Origin: Mesostigma viride
Lineage: Eukaryota > Streptophyta > Mesostigmatophyceae > Mesostigmatales > Mesostigmataceae
Length of the DNA stretch: 64,000 bases
NCBI GenBank assembly: GCA_009746045.1
Contig: RPFO01000253.1
Location: forward strand, 789,720-853,719
Direction: 5' to 3'
A program made the position numbers and the translations under genes. Below, piece after piece: positions 52,375 through 62,658 of this stretch. How positions within the stretch are numbered: position 1 is the stretch's first letter; each line of letters begins with the position of its first letter. Under the pieces are notes generated by a model, which ran no database searches, had not been told where the DNA came from, and saw nothing but the letters and a program-made list of their open reading frames with translations.

Positions 52375-55300
52375 CTAGCTACATCATCCCCTGTAAATAG
52401 TCAATCACCCCTTGGGGAAGGTGTGCTGGATGTACATAAGGACGGGGGTGTGCCCCTTGTGCAGCACCAAGGGTGTAAAGATGTTGTTCTTCCACTGGAT
52501 TGCAATAACAATGCTGCAGCTGAATTCCCTATGCCTCATGCAGGTGGTGGGTCTCCAGCAGGTGCTGGCCTGGAGGGCCAAGGGACCTTGCTGGAAGGGC
52601 CTGGAGCGGTCCAGGGTGCAGGGCCTGACTTGGGGCGTCAGGACGGCCTGCAGGGAAGCCCTGGAACCTCAGGAGTGGATCATGTGTCCCCACACACGGT
52701 TCAGACGTCTCGCCAGGTCAGTACTGACAGAGTGCTGAGCTATGCTGAGGCTGGCCATAGGTTGCATCACATGTTTGGGCATTCTGGGCAGGCAGCAATG
52801 TTTGCTTGGAAGCTAGGTAGGGAGCCTTTGTGGGAGGCTTGCCAGGCTGCTGCTGAGAACTGTGGTTGCCAGGAGAATGCTGTTCACCCACCTCAGTCCC
52901 ATGCTAGGGAGCCTGCTAGGGAGCGTGGCGACATCCAGATGGATATCCAGCATATCAGGGGCTTGTATATATTGGTGGGGGTGGACAGGTTCAGCAGATA
53001 CAGGCTGATAGACGTTCTGCCTGGTATGCAGGAGCACCACTTGTTGTTGGGTATGAAGGCCCTGATCCCAGGCTTTGGGGTGTGCAAGAGTGTGCAGGCA
53101 GACTTGCAGTTTGACTGTTTGCTCAAGCATCAGGACCAGCTGCCTTGTAAGCTGGTAGTAGTCCCCAGGGAGAGTCATGGGCAGCAAGGGGCTGTAGAGA
53201 GATCCATACGTGAAGTGAAGACAGTGGTGCTAGCAGCAGAGTCAGTGCCACTTGTGGCATCTGCCTTAGAGAGGGCAGCCTGGTGTAAGGGGATAGAAGA
53301 GCAGCTGAACCACAGGGTTAACTATTACTTTGATGGTGTGGCTGTCTCTCCCCTGGCCCTGCAGTATAGCTTGTTGCCTGAGAACGTGGTGCAGGCCAGT
53401 CTTAGGAAGGCAGATAGGTTATTTGCCCAGCTGAGACGTAAGGACAAGAACTGGAATGTGCTGAGGCCTCAGGTGGGGCTGAAGGTCAGGATGTGGAAGG
53501 AACCATCTATTCCAGGCAAGCGGGGGAAGTGGCAGGATGGGGTTGTCACTCGTGTGGAGGAAGCTAACAGATCTTGCCTGGTGGCTTTGGAAAAGGATCC
53601 AAGGCACGTGTACAGGTTGTCCTGGGCTCATGTCAAGGAAGAAGGCCACATGCAATCTGGCCTGCAGACGGGCCAGGCCCTCCCAGCTGGGTTGAGGAGC
53701 CAGGCCAGAGCCAGGCAGCAGCAGCTAACAATCCTCTGGTGGTGGATGATGGTCTGTCCCTGCTGGAAGATGACGAGCAGGAGGAGGCTGCTGAAGCAAC
53801 TGTCACAAGGCCAGAGGGGACGGGGCAGCCACCTAAGGCCCGGGGGCCTCTCATGGCGGACGTCATCCGAGCACTCATGCGCAGCAAACATGATCCCAAG
53901 GTATCCAAGCTCACGGGGTGGGGGTCGTGCTGGGCAGCTACAATGGAGGTAGATACCAACTCACAGGTGTCTGTCATCAGGGAAGAGGATGCTGTAGGCT
54001 TACAGATGTCCCATCCCAGTTGCCTTGCTGTGTCTGATTTCTCAGGAAAGGTGTCCATGAAGATCCTTGGGGAAGTGAGTGTGCCTATCTTAGGGGTGCC
54101 CACCACGTTCTGTGTGGTAGAGGGCTATCAGGGGCCTGCCATTCTGGGTCAGAACTTCTTGTGCATGCCAGGGGTTACTTTGACCTCTGATGAGTTGGCA
54201 CTAGAAGGCAGGGGCAGCCTCCCCCTTGAAAGATATCACTATTCCCAGGGTCTTGCAGTGGCGGTAAGGCTGTTAGGAGTCAGCCAGCTGAGGGTCCTCA
54301 AGGTCAGGAGCCCATAGCTGAGGACCTGTTGATAATCCCAACCACCTTTGATCCACGGCAGTTAGGGGTAAACAGGTACCAGATAGCTGCTCACAGTCCT
54401 ATTCCCTGGCGCCAGCTAGTCGAGATGATGCAGAGCCCCAAGATGGCTAAGGCATGGACTCTTGGCTTTGTTGCTTCTGGGCATGAGTGGATAGTTTCCA
54501 ACTGTGCAGAACCTGTGGATGAGCTGCCAGAAGTTCACCAGCTGCTCAGATTGATGTTTGTCCTCAAGCTCAAGGAGGTAGATGGTGTCCAGGTGCCACA
54601 TGTCAGACCAGTTGTAACCGAGTATCATGGCACTGGCCAGTTGTTAGATGAGGAGCTCTATACTCCAGGGATGCTGCATGACACGTGGAGGATTCTGCTG
54701 TGTATATTTCTGTCTTTTCTGGTTAAGGGTGTGCCCTATAGCTCTGTGCTGATTGATTTCAAGAGGGCTTTTCTCAAGGGTGACCAAGATCAGGCTAGGC
54801 AGACTTGGAGAGATATCCCTCCTTTCTTTGTGACTGTACCTGCTGTATGGAGAGCAGAGATAAAGGCCAGGTACCTGAGAATTCTGAAAGGGTTGGAAGG
54901 TCTCAGGTCCAGTCCCATTATCTGGAGAAAGAGCCTAGAGAAATTCTTGAAGAATACTTGTGGGTTTTCTGTGTCTCCAGTGGATCCCTGTTTGTTCCAA
55001 GGGTCCCACAATGGCCTTCCTGTCTTTGCCTCACTGCATGGTGATGACCTGCATCTCATAGGTCCACCAGACTGGGTTGAGGCTGTCTTGGCTAAGATCC
55101 AGAAGCGGTTTGAGCTGGGTAAGATACAGCACATGGTGGAGAATGAGCCTATGGTCTTCTGTGGCATGCAGGCTACGTTGTTCCAAGCCAAGGGCTCGTG
55201 GTTCATCAGGATGGAGGGTGGTAAGGACTACCCACAGCAGATTGTAGATGCATTGCAGGAGCCCATCACGCAGGCTAGGTGTGCTACCATCAGGGGCATG

Positions 55301-55945
55301 CTGGCATGGCTTGCAAGTATATGTGCCCCTGACTTGCTGGTTCTGAGTCGACTTACTGATTCCCAGCTGGTTGAGGTGGGTGCTGAGAGTGTGGTGCAGG
55401 CTGTCATGATGTCTCCCCCTCTCATACTGGGTCCTGTGGATTTGTACAAGCCCCTTGACATGGTTCTCTATGTGGACAGTTCTATGGATAATAGGAAGGT
55501 CACAGAGGTCAGGGGCAGGGCAGCAGCATTAGTTACCCTGGAGCAAGATCACACCTCACTTGTTACCTGGTACAGTCGGTTGCAGAACAGGGTTACACCC
55601 AGCAGTGATATTGCTGAGTGCAGGGCAATCTGTGAAGGGCTGCATACTGCTCTTTACTTGAGGGAGCTCTTCTACCAGCTATGTCAAGTGGCTTCCTGTA
55701 GGTTGCAGCTGCACACACTGGTGAGGACTGATAGCATGGGCATGGTGCAATTTGTGCACAGGCAGCTGGCCAGGAGCAGGGACCTTGACTACTTGTTGCT
55801 CAAGGAGATGTCCTACCTAGCTCACATTGAACATGTGCCTGGTGTGGACAACCCTGCAGATGCCCTCACCAAGCTGGAGGAGAAGGCGGAGAGGCAGTAC
55901 CCCCTGCTCCGTGGGCTCATGGACCCCTTACACGGGCGGCCATAG
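52375..55945 (+). CDS. pol: pol of element H: integrase, protease, reverse transcriptase, RNase H (two breaks)
   Basis: In frame with gag after the UGA. Integrase: HHMFGH...CGC zinc site near 52765-52870; D in QMDIQH (about 52938), D in QADLQF (about 53100), E in GAVERSIRE (about 53190). After a break near 53650 the linker and the retropepsin-like domain follow: D-T-N at 53952-53960, ILGQNFL near 54140. A second break lies near 54300. RT and RNase H then run uninterrupted from 54329 to TAG 55943-55945: IDFKRAFLKG near 54755, GLEGLRSSPIIW near 54893, HGDD at 55037-55048, YVDSS, AECRA, TDSMG, ADALTK. The uninterrupted HGDD RT shows that this motif is not a sequencing error. Confidence 0.9.
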
Positions 55946-56951
55946 AGACCAGGCCTTGCTTCAGCTTGGGTGCCCCAGTGGGCTGCTTGACCAAAGTACC
56001 AAGTGGTGACTGGTGCTTACTGGTTGACAGCCGGTCCTTCAGGGTTAGGTACACCCTCCTGGACAGGAGTTGGTGTGGAATGTCACTCCTACCAGCTGAG
56101 AATCATGCCTGGCCCTCCCCATGGGGTTCAGAAGAGTCGCCAGGACTTAAGTCGACGCCTTTGGCCTCAAACAGTTAGGCCATGCAAGGGCAACCCGAAT
56201 GCTGGTTCTTACAGGTTGCTGTATATATGTTTTCTAGTGCTTGTTTCCAACCTGTTGCTAATAAAGAACCTGGTTGTGTGACCATGTGGAACATGGTTGC
56301 CAGGGAGCCACATTCTGGGTTATATATGCTTGAATAAAACATAATCATGTCATGTCATTCTCATGTTGTTCTCATGGTTGTAATGTTTCTCTTGTGTAAA
56401 GTTCCAGGTCACCTATAAACCTGGAGGTTGGGGTGGGGTTCAATTCCCCAGCAGAGCCACAGCCTGGCATGAGTGATTCCTGGGCTTAACACCCAGTGAA
56501 GACATGGGCTCCCCAATAGGCAGTATTTGTAGGTGCTACCTGAGTCTCTTTGAGCATAAAAGGGAAAGGCTGGCCAAGGCGGGCGCCATAAGAACGGGCG
56601 CCTGTGATAACTGTGAAAGATCAGGAACTCACAATAGTACGTTCTTGGCATCCTTTAATCCCAGCCATTGGACTAGGTAATGTGCCTTGACTTTAATCTA
56701 ACACCAAGTTCCCAAGGAAAGGTTGGGAGCTGACCAAGGGGTCAGGGGATAACCTGGGGTGACCTCTGATTCACTGGCCAGTACACCTAGCCTGGTCCAA
56801 GGGCGTATATGTTGTTACCCAAAAGGAGGCAGGACCCTGGGCCCTATCAGGTCTGATCAACCCCAAGGGACCAAGCGGTCTGTGGCTGAGTGGCACAAGC
56901 AAGGTTAGGCTTGTTTCAAGCTGGTCCAGCTCCAAAAGAAGAAAGGGTTGG
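55946..56951 (+). other. 3' untranslated region of element H
   Basis: No supported ORF. A GGGCGCCATAAGAACGGGCGCC block near 56580-56602 corresponds to the paired GGGCGCC blocks of A/B, and GGTTCAATTCC near 56437-56447 corresponds to their B-box-like match. The end is the polypurine tract. Confidence 0.65.
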
Positions 56952-57597
56952 AGTTAGCATTTTGGGCAACCAATATGCTAAGTGGATGCAGTTTGGAAAG
57001 ACCTTTCCAACGCCGTGCTGACCGCCTGAAACAGACAAGGGACAAGAAAGATATCAAGTCCCGAAGTCCTAGCCATCCGTGGCCGACTAGGGTGCAGTCC
57101 TCTGGCATAGTGGACAGGACACGTGGCAGGCCGTGCCTGCACAGGCTTAGCCTGATTATCACGTGACTGTGGTCCACGTAGATCAGAGGAGCAGCAGCCT
57201 GTGACTGGTGGAATACTGGAGCTGGCACAGGTCTGCAAGGATACTAGGCCTTGCAGGCTTGTGACAGGTCCTGTACTTCCTAGGTTGCAGAGTCTAGGCA
57301 AATCCAGTTCGTCCTGGCTCTGCACTGATGCCAGTGGACGTTGAGGATTTGCTTGCACGCCTGCACGTGCCTCGTCACGCCGATGGGAACGAGGAACAAC
57401 GCAAAGGATATAGCGTGGTCATGGGGGATGACCAGCTATCTCGGAAAGCACGAACCGTGGGTACCACCTTGGTCGTGGAAGTGCCCATTCAGTGGTCGTG
57501 GCCTGGTGAACAGATTTAAGGTTGCTGCCTTGCAACATTGGCTAAGACGCGCTGTGAAAGATCAAGAGCTCACATACGTTGAGAGCTCTTTCTAACT
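56952..57597 (+). repeat. 3' LTR of element H
   Basis: 646 bp, preceded by the polypurine tract AAAAGAAGAAAGGGTTGG. Differences from the 5' LTR are confined to a few single-base changes and 1-3 bp indels near the internal end. Confidence 0.95.
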
Positions 57598-57796
57598 GTC
57601 GTCATTGGACTCCTCCCCCTCTGACAGGTCGGGTTCCACCTCAGTGAAGTGGACACGGCGTGTCATCGTGGATGAGGCGAACCGGCGGGTGCTGTTGTAG
57701 CGCGGCTGCTTGACGACGTCGGCCACCTGTAGAAGGTACTGCTGGACAGCGTGGATGTCAAGCTTGTCCCAAGGAACCTCGGCATAGTTGTCTGGA
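57598..57796 (-). CDS. gag: Gypsy C gag, segment between element H and an unclassified insert
   Basis: Minus frame open across the segment: PDNYAEVPWDKLDIHAV, then a helical stretch (QQYLLQVADVVK) and an acidic end that joins DEQPAAHQ at 49114 when H is ignored. Part of the capsid-to-nucleocapsid linker. Confidence 0.7.
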
Positions 57797-58436
57797 TATT
57801 ATTGTATCCACCTGCCCTGCCCACATTGTGCTTGTATATAGTCAGCTTGATAGAGATTGAATAGCTGGACTTGTAGCACTTTTTCCTACTCGATTTGGAC
57901 TACGAATGGCTGAGATACGGCCTTCCAAAGTTATATGCACTATGGTCTTGCCAAGTAGACTAGTGTGTCAGCATATCACGTGACAATTGTGCTGACAACT
58001 GGCATGCCAACTGGCCTGAACATGTTGCTAGTTCATCATGAGGTAGATTCATGGTACAGTGACTACTGTCATGTCAGATCTTACGTCAGTGTTTCTTGAT
58101 TCCTGACAAGGATTCTAGATACTTTATTCCATGGACATGTGGCGAATGCCTAGAACACATTGCTTAGTTTATTGACAGATGGCAGTTCCATATGATGGTT
58201 ATTTGCATGTTGACAGATGGCAATCATTCCTTATGTTGTATTTCAGCAAATGCCATCTGGCAATCACACAACAAATATTCTAGGAATCTAGAAGTGTTGC
58301 AACCCTTGCTTGACATGTGGCAGTTCTACCTTTGCCACCTAATTGCCTATATAATGAAATGAACAAAGGCAGCAAGGGCATCTCAAGCTGCCAGTTTTCT
58401 GCGTGAACATTTTGTCTCTCAGTCTCTCACTTCCTC
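57797..58436. other. Unclassified AT-richer insert in gag of element C
   Basis: About 640 bp interrupt the gag frame between ITGQDQG and PDNYAEV. The insert is more AT-rich than its surroundings. It has TATATAATG near 58350 and two copies of TTGACAGATGGCA at about 58172 and 58218. It looks like a solo LTR or a short non-autonomous element, but no target duplication or terminal repeat could be found, so borders are approximate. Confidence 0.45.
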
Positions 58437-58775
58437 AGCCTTGATCTTGACCTGTGATCTGCTTGGACCTGTGCTCAGCGAGGAGGTCAGGATGGATTGC
58501 CTCCAAAAACCGAATCTTGTACTCGGTCCACGTCAGGTCCCCGGTCAGCCGCGCCGCAAAGGAGTCAAAAGTGGTGAGGAACTCCGCCAAGTCAGTGTTG
58601 CCCTGACGTAGGCGGCCGAACTCAAACCGCTCGGTCAGTCGATAGCCGGGAGGGATGAGCTTGCGCCGGATGCGCTCGTGCAGTTCCTCGACCGTCTGCG
58701 GGTATGACTGGGCCGCCACGTCTCAACGTTAAGCATCCCGACCACTGATGGGTCCATACACTTCACCACCACGTA
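58437..58775 (-). CDS. gag: Gypsy C gag, capsid (Retrotrans_gag-type) segment
   Basis: Minus frame with ERFEFGRLRQGNTDLAEFL, then WTEYKIRFLEAIHPDL, which matches the conserved core of Ty3/Gypsy-type Gag (the F..L.QG......Y...F pattern). An upstream frame (TKVLIPYVVVKCMDPSVV) belongs to the same protein; frame shifts and two in-frame stops between 58720 and 58830 disconnect the parts. Confidence 0.75.
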
Positions 58776-58823
58776 GGGGATCAAAACCTTGGTGGCCAGC
58801 TGCTGAGCTGCCACTCATGGTGT

Positions 58824-59864
58824 TCACACCATGCAGACGGTGTACAACTGTTGCCACATACGGGCCCACTCGTCGATCTCACGGGGAGTCATGCCCGCAT
58901 GGAGCTTGGGCACCGCCCTAAAATCTGGCATAGGCGGGGCCTTGACAGGGTCAGGTCGCAAGGGGCCGCCCTTGCTGCAGTACGCGGGGCTGGAAAAGGT
59001 GAGAGGCTCGTGACGACGCGCCCGCATCTCCTGTTGAGAGCCCCGTCCTGTAGTCTGGTCATGCCCACGTAGGGACACAAAGGTGTCCTCCTCACGCTCG
59101 GGATCGAGGTCGTCGGATTCTCGGCGGGGTGCGTAGTCAGCGGACACCCACTGTGACGCAAAGGGGGCTGACTCACGCCGAACGCGAACGGACGTGGGAT
59201 GCTCATAACCGGGGTCGTCCAGGGGCAGCCGACTGAAGTTGGCGTTGGTGGGCGCGCTCCTTGTGGGGAGGGAGGTGGGTACCGTGGGGAAGGGGCCCGG
59301 GGGATCGTAGTCCGCGTCCTCAGGATCGGTCTGCACGTGAGCCGACCCTGACGCCCGTGGCGGGGGTCGCGACCAGCTCTCGTTCGCTCCAAAGGAGACC
59401 CGACGGGGATCCCTTCCATGAACCAGCCCCGACCCGCCGCGGCCACGCCCTGCCCAAGGGTGAGTCAGGCGCGGGCGGCCTACCCCCAATTGGGAGGATT
59501 GCATGAACTCAGCCGGAGGGGCAAACGGCGAACTAGCTACCGGGCTAACCGCGATCTCTATCTCCTCATCAGCCTCCTGCACGACTTCCACAGCGGGTGG
59601 TCGCTGCGTAGGAGGTACCCTGTCCCAGTTACCCATATGCTGGGTCAATAGCGGTCGCGACTGCTGCTGCGTCTGCTGTTGCTGTCGCTGCTGTTGCTGC
59701 TGCTGCGTCTGTCGCGACGGCGGAGACTGCTGAGACTGAGGCTGTCGCTGCGGCGACTGCTGAGACAATTGTTGTCGCTGCGGCGACTGCTGGGGCACAT
59801 GCTGTAGCTGCGGCGACTGCTGAGGCTGATGCTGTCACTGCGGCGACTGCTGTTGCTGATCAAA
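58824..59864 (-). CDS. gag: Gypsy C gag, N-terminal Gln-rich and disordered segment
   Basis: Open from about 59830 to the stop at 58826-58824. It starts with QQSPQ-type repeats (about ten units of 15-24 bp; one CGA codon has become TGA near 59841), a poly-Gln tract with Arg, then a Pro/Arg/Asp-rich disordered region and, at its end, a helical REIDEWARMWQQLYTV. Likely the matrix-like or spacer part of Gag. Confidence 0.65.
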
Positions 59865-60110
59865 TTACCCTAGGGCAGCTTGTTCTAGCTGCGACTCCAG
59901 GGTCGCCTGCCGTTCTGCGGTATCCCTAGCGGCTGCATCGGATCTCCGGGAGCCTCTGGAGCTCCTACTGGACTTGCTAGATCTTCTGGAACCCTGACTG
60001 GACGTGCTGGATACTTCCTGCCCTGCTCTATTGTCCTCTGGGGACGATCTAATGTTCTGGCCCTCTGGGGGCGACGTGTTACCACCACCTTGCTTTTTCT
60101 TCTTGGGCAT
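59865..60110 (-). CDS. gag: Gypsy C gag, proposed N-terminus (81 codons)
   Basis: ATG at 60110 (MPKKKKQGGG), a basic start, then a Ser/Arg-rich part (SKSSRSSRGSRRS) and a short helix (ERQATLESQLEQAALG) before TAG at 59867-59865. The next 20 codons lead into the Gln-rich segment, so the TAG may be a mutation or the end of a small separate ORF. Confidence 0.5.
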   Translation of the reverse strand: MPKKKKQGGGNTSPPEGQNIRSSPEDNRAGQEVSSTSSQGSRRSSKSSRSSRGSRRSDAAARDTAERQATLESQLEQAALG

Positions 60111-60311
60111 TCTGGGCCCTCGTACCGTACCAGCACCTTACACAGTACCTTACACAGTACCTCCCCAAACACAGGCAGGCAAGAGAGAAAAGAGCAGAAG
60201 CCACAACTAATGCTTCTAATAGTACTAATGTTATCTACTAACTATGGTATCTAAGCTAATAGCAGACTCACTCTATACTAGTAGTCTAGTAGCGGTAGTA
60301 GTGCTTATGCC

Positions 60312-60662
60312 CTAGCGACTGGGCCCAGGTGAAGCTGCTCCAGTGCACGCAACACATCCTGTGGCAGGTAACTGGGTGCCACGCCTAGTCTGGTGCAGCC
60401 CTTCTGGGAGGGGCATATTATCCTTAATAAACTGATCTGCCTCAGCTAATGTATTAAATCCCTGCCATCTAGCTAACGACGCTGGGTGTAAGACTTCTTT
60501 ATCCTTAATATGATTGCTACACGCAGCCCAACTATAAAAAATGCCTGGTTGGCCTGTGGCCCCGTCATGTGCTACTGCGTAGTATAGGTATTGGGATCTA
60601 CCTCCTTGATTAATACGTCTATATCCTCCTTCATTATTACGTCTGCTGCGGGAGGTTCCCAT
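60312..60662 (-). CDS. RNase H1-type hybrid-binding domain ORF in Gypsy element C, 116 aa
   Basis: ATG at 60662, TAG at 60314-60312, intact. Residues about 25-78 (YYAVAHDGATGQPGIFYSW ... WQGFNTLAEADQFI) match the RNase H1 N-terminal hybrid-binding domain (PF01693): aromatic YYAV, GIFxSW, and the (W/F)xGFxTxxEAxxF ending. The N-terminus is Arg/Asn/Gly-rich. The C-terminal tail is Pro/Gly/Ala-rich. In cellular RNase H1 this fold binds RNA/DNA hybrids and dsRNA. Here it stands alone, in the leader before gag, and could bind the element's RNA or replication intermediates. Domain call is by motif reading; role inferred. Confidence 0.72.
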   Translation of the reverse strand: MGTSRSRRNNEGGYRRINQGGRSQYLYYAVAHDGATGQPGIFYSWAACSNHIKDKEVLHPASLARWQGFNTLAEADQFIKDNMPLPEGLHQTRRGTQLPATGCVACTGAASPGPSR

Positions 60663-61277
60663 GAACTACCGATTAGGTATAAAGTAATATCACACGGTAT
60701 TCAAGCATGCAATGCAGGAAGGGGAAAGAAAGGGAGGAAAGCCCACCCAGGATACCTCTACGTGCAGGTGACGTGCTCACAGCGAGAGAGAAGCACAAGG
60801 CAGAAACAAAACGTTCACAAACAATACGAAGAACGTTGAGGTACAGCCACCGGCAACACAGTAAGGCAACGGCCAGCCGGTGACTACCCTCGAGCCGTAG
60901 GCAGCGTTGCCCTCTGGGGGTCCGCCCACGGCTCACGAACGTTGGCCTCTGGGGCAACGTGGGTACCAACAGTCACGAACATGAAATCGGACACGACATA
61001 AAACATATACCCCGTTGCTACGCGCGTGGGTAAGACAGGGGGGGGAGCAAGAGGGAAATCAGGGAAATCTTACCACTTGCATGGACGTCTAGCGTCCTTA
61101 GACACCCCTCAACGGGTTAAGAGGTCTTGGATGGCGTTCCGGCTGTGGCTATAGCTGTCCTGAGCGTCACCGGGATCTGGCAACCGCCTTTGCTGGGCGG
61201 GATGAACCCTGTCGGCTCTGGGCCTTTGCTAAGCTAAATCCGGCTCTGGGCCGCCATGTTAAACCACCCTAACCTAA
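60663..61277 (-). other. Leader of Gypsy element C
   Basis: About 615 bp between the primer-binding site and the hybrid-binding-domain ORF. The only minus ORF, 60673-60969, has no recognisable content. GGCCCAGAGCCGG and CAAAGGCCCAGAGCC form a short direct repeat near 61215-61255, close to the primer-binding site, a plausible packaging region. Confidence 0.4.
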
Positions 61278-61291
61278 CCTCCGATAACCAG
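61278..61291 (-). promoter_or_regulatory. Primer-binding site candidate of Gypsy element C
   Basis: One base after the 5' LTR the minus strand reads TGGTTATCGGAGG. It starts with TGG, the complement of a tRNA CCA end, and resembles the initiator-Met primer site TGGTATCAGAGC with one extra T and one change. The primer tRNA identity is inferred. Confidence 0.5.
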
Positions 61292-61991
61292 TGTAACGAA
61301 CCCATCCGGGTCGTGCGAAAGATCCTATTGGGTAGGTTATCATCCTATAAGGTAGGTTATTCCCGGTTTCTTGGCTAACCACGACCACTCTCTGGGAGTG
61401 GGATTAACGGAACAGGCGTGGCTTTAGGCCTGTTACGGCTCGCGGTGATTAATATTGCATTAATCTACACAACCTACATTTAGGATAGTAGAGCTACCAA
61501 ATGCAGTTGGAACTATGCCCCAGGTTCAGACAGGTGATAACACACTCATTTCATTCCGAACCAAGAGGACGAGACTCTCGTCCTCGGACCAATTTCACCT
61601 AGGTCTGCCACCAAGCTGGCAAGGGGCGCCGACATGGCGCCGACCTTCCAGAGAATTCCGAAACATGCAGTCCACACAAGATCCTCGGGTCGACATCGAC
61701 CCTCGCCAGGCTACAGAATCCACGCATGAGTACAATATCTCAACCAGCTATAAAGTACGCAGCGCGGCGCGACTGCACCGGCCTCTAGAAGATCTCGTAC
61801 ATCAACCTAGGCCAAAAATAATCGGTCCGAATCACACAAACTATCATAGTTCCATACAAAAGTCCTGACCAAGGGACAATTCCCAAATTAAGTCCCGAAA
61901 TGAGTCCCAAAGTCCTACGGACTATGACAACAAGCCAAAATACATAATTTATTCCATTGTTGCGCCCGTTCCAAGGGTCGGGTTCGCAACA
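61292..61991 (-). repeat. 5' LTR of Gypsy element C
   Basis: 700 bp. On the minus strand it ends ...GGGTTCGTTACA, and the next internal bases are C then TGGTTATCGGAGG, a primer-binding candidate. It starts directly after the right-hand TSD copy. Confidence 0.9.
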
Positions 61992-62013
61992 CAGGCGGTG
62001 AAGGACGTACATT
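61992..62013 (+). other. Target sequence between Gypsy C and copy D
   Basis: 22 bp that continue the frame of 19732-19895 once element C is ignored (AVKDVH). CAGGC is the right-hand TSD of C; ACATT is the left TSD base set for copy D, whose other end lies outside. Confidence 0.7.
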
Positions 62014-62634
62014 AGTTAACGTAAAGGATTTACGTTAGGTGGATAGAGATTGTTACGCTCTTTCCAACGGCACCTTGAACGCCTCATTTGGTTACGGGAC
62101 GTAAAAGTTATGACGTTCCTAGGCTGTGCCGACAGTACCCGGCGCGCTACTGTGGGCGCGTACGGACACAGGATGTACAAGTGTCACTTTGATAGTCCGC
62201 AGGACGTTGACAGGACTTGTACAGGACTTGATGGTCAATTGATAGGTAGGCGTGCTGTAGCGCGCCAGGACCTATGAGACAATTGATGCTGAGTAATGTA
62301 CGGATAGGTCCACAGGACTAGCCGTATGGACAATTGATAGATCTGCGCGCCAAAGGCGTGCCAGAGTCTGTGGGATCAATTGATTGACAGTTCAGCTGTG
62401 ACAGTGCAGCTGAATACTTGGACGCGTCACTAGCTAGCAAGCTATATGTGTGACTTGGTAGCACCAGGACGCTAGCTCTTGCGTGCACGTTCTCTTGGCA
62501 CTGCGACCTTGTCGTCTGTGCTGCGTGCAGTCTTAATTGGAAGTGACGTAACTTACGTCTGTGTTTCCATTATTCAATAAAGGCAACATTCCTGCAAGAG
62601 CCATGGCGATCTTTGGCATTTATCTCTCACAACT
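62014..62634 (+). repeat. 5' LTR of copy D
   Basis: 621 bp. Same architecture as the LTR of copy B with scattered substitutions and 3-5 bp insertions (for example CTAGCTAGCAAGC). AATAAAGG near 62575 as in the other copies. Confidence 0.92.
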
Positions 62635-62658
62635 CGTATTACAAGCCAAATCTTTCAA

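Larger units (their letters stand above)
49115..57597 (+). mobile_element. Copia-like LTR retrotransposon H (complete, 8483 bp)
   Basis: LTRs of 644 and 646 bp (49115-49758, 56952-57597) with AGTTAGC...CTAACT ends; TSD GTCGT at 49110-49114 and 57598-57602. ORF0, gag, and IN-PR-RT-RH pol. Pol proteins are clearly related to family A/B, with a shared 3' UTR feature and the same CGTATTA after the 5' LTR, but LTRs and ORF0 are different. Inserted in gag of element C. Confidence 0.95.
19896..61991 (-). mobile_element. Ty3/Gypsy chromodomain retrotransposon C, expanded to 42 kb by nested insertions
   Basis: LTRs at 19896-20579 and 61292-61991 have TGTTGCGAACCC...GGGTTCGTTACA ends on the minus strand (TG...CA). 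A perfect 5-bp TSD CAGGC lies at 19891-19895 and 61992-61996, so both LTRs belong to one insertion. Between them on the minus strand are an RNase H hybrid-binding ORF, gag, protease, RT-RNase H, integrase with chromodomain, a further long ORF3, and a polypurine tract. Elements F, G, H, a palindromic-LTR element, a hAT, a LINE and at least one unclassified insert interrupt it. Without them the element would be roughly 13-14 kb. Confidence 0.92.

Noticed and set aside
57797-58436. Solo LTR in gag of element C
   Set aside because: A TATA-like box fits, but no TG...CA or AGTT...AACT ends with a target duplication could be found.
60673-60969. Minus-strand ORF in the Gypsy leader
   Set aside because: Hydrophobic and Cys-rich composition looks like chance translation; no motif and no conservation to compare.
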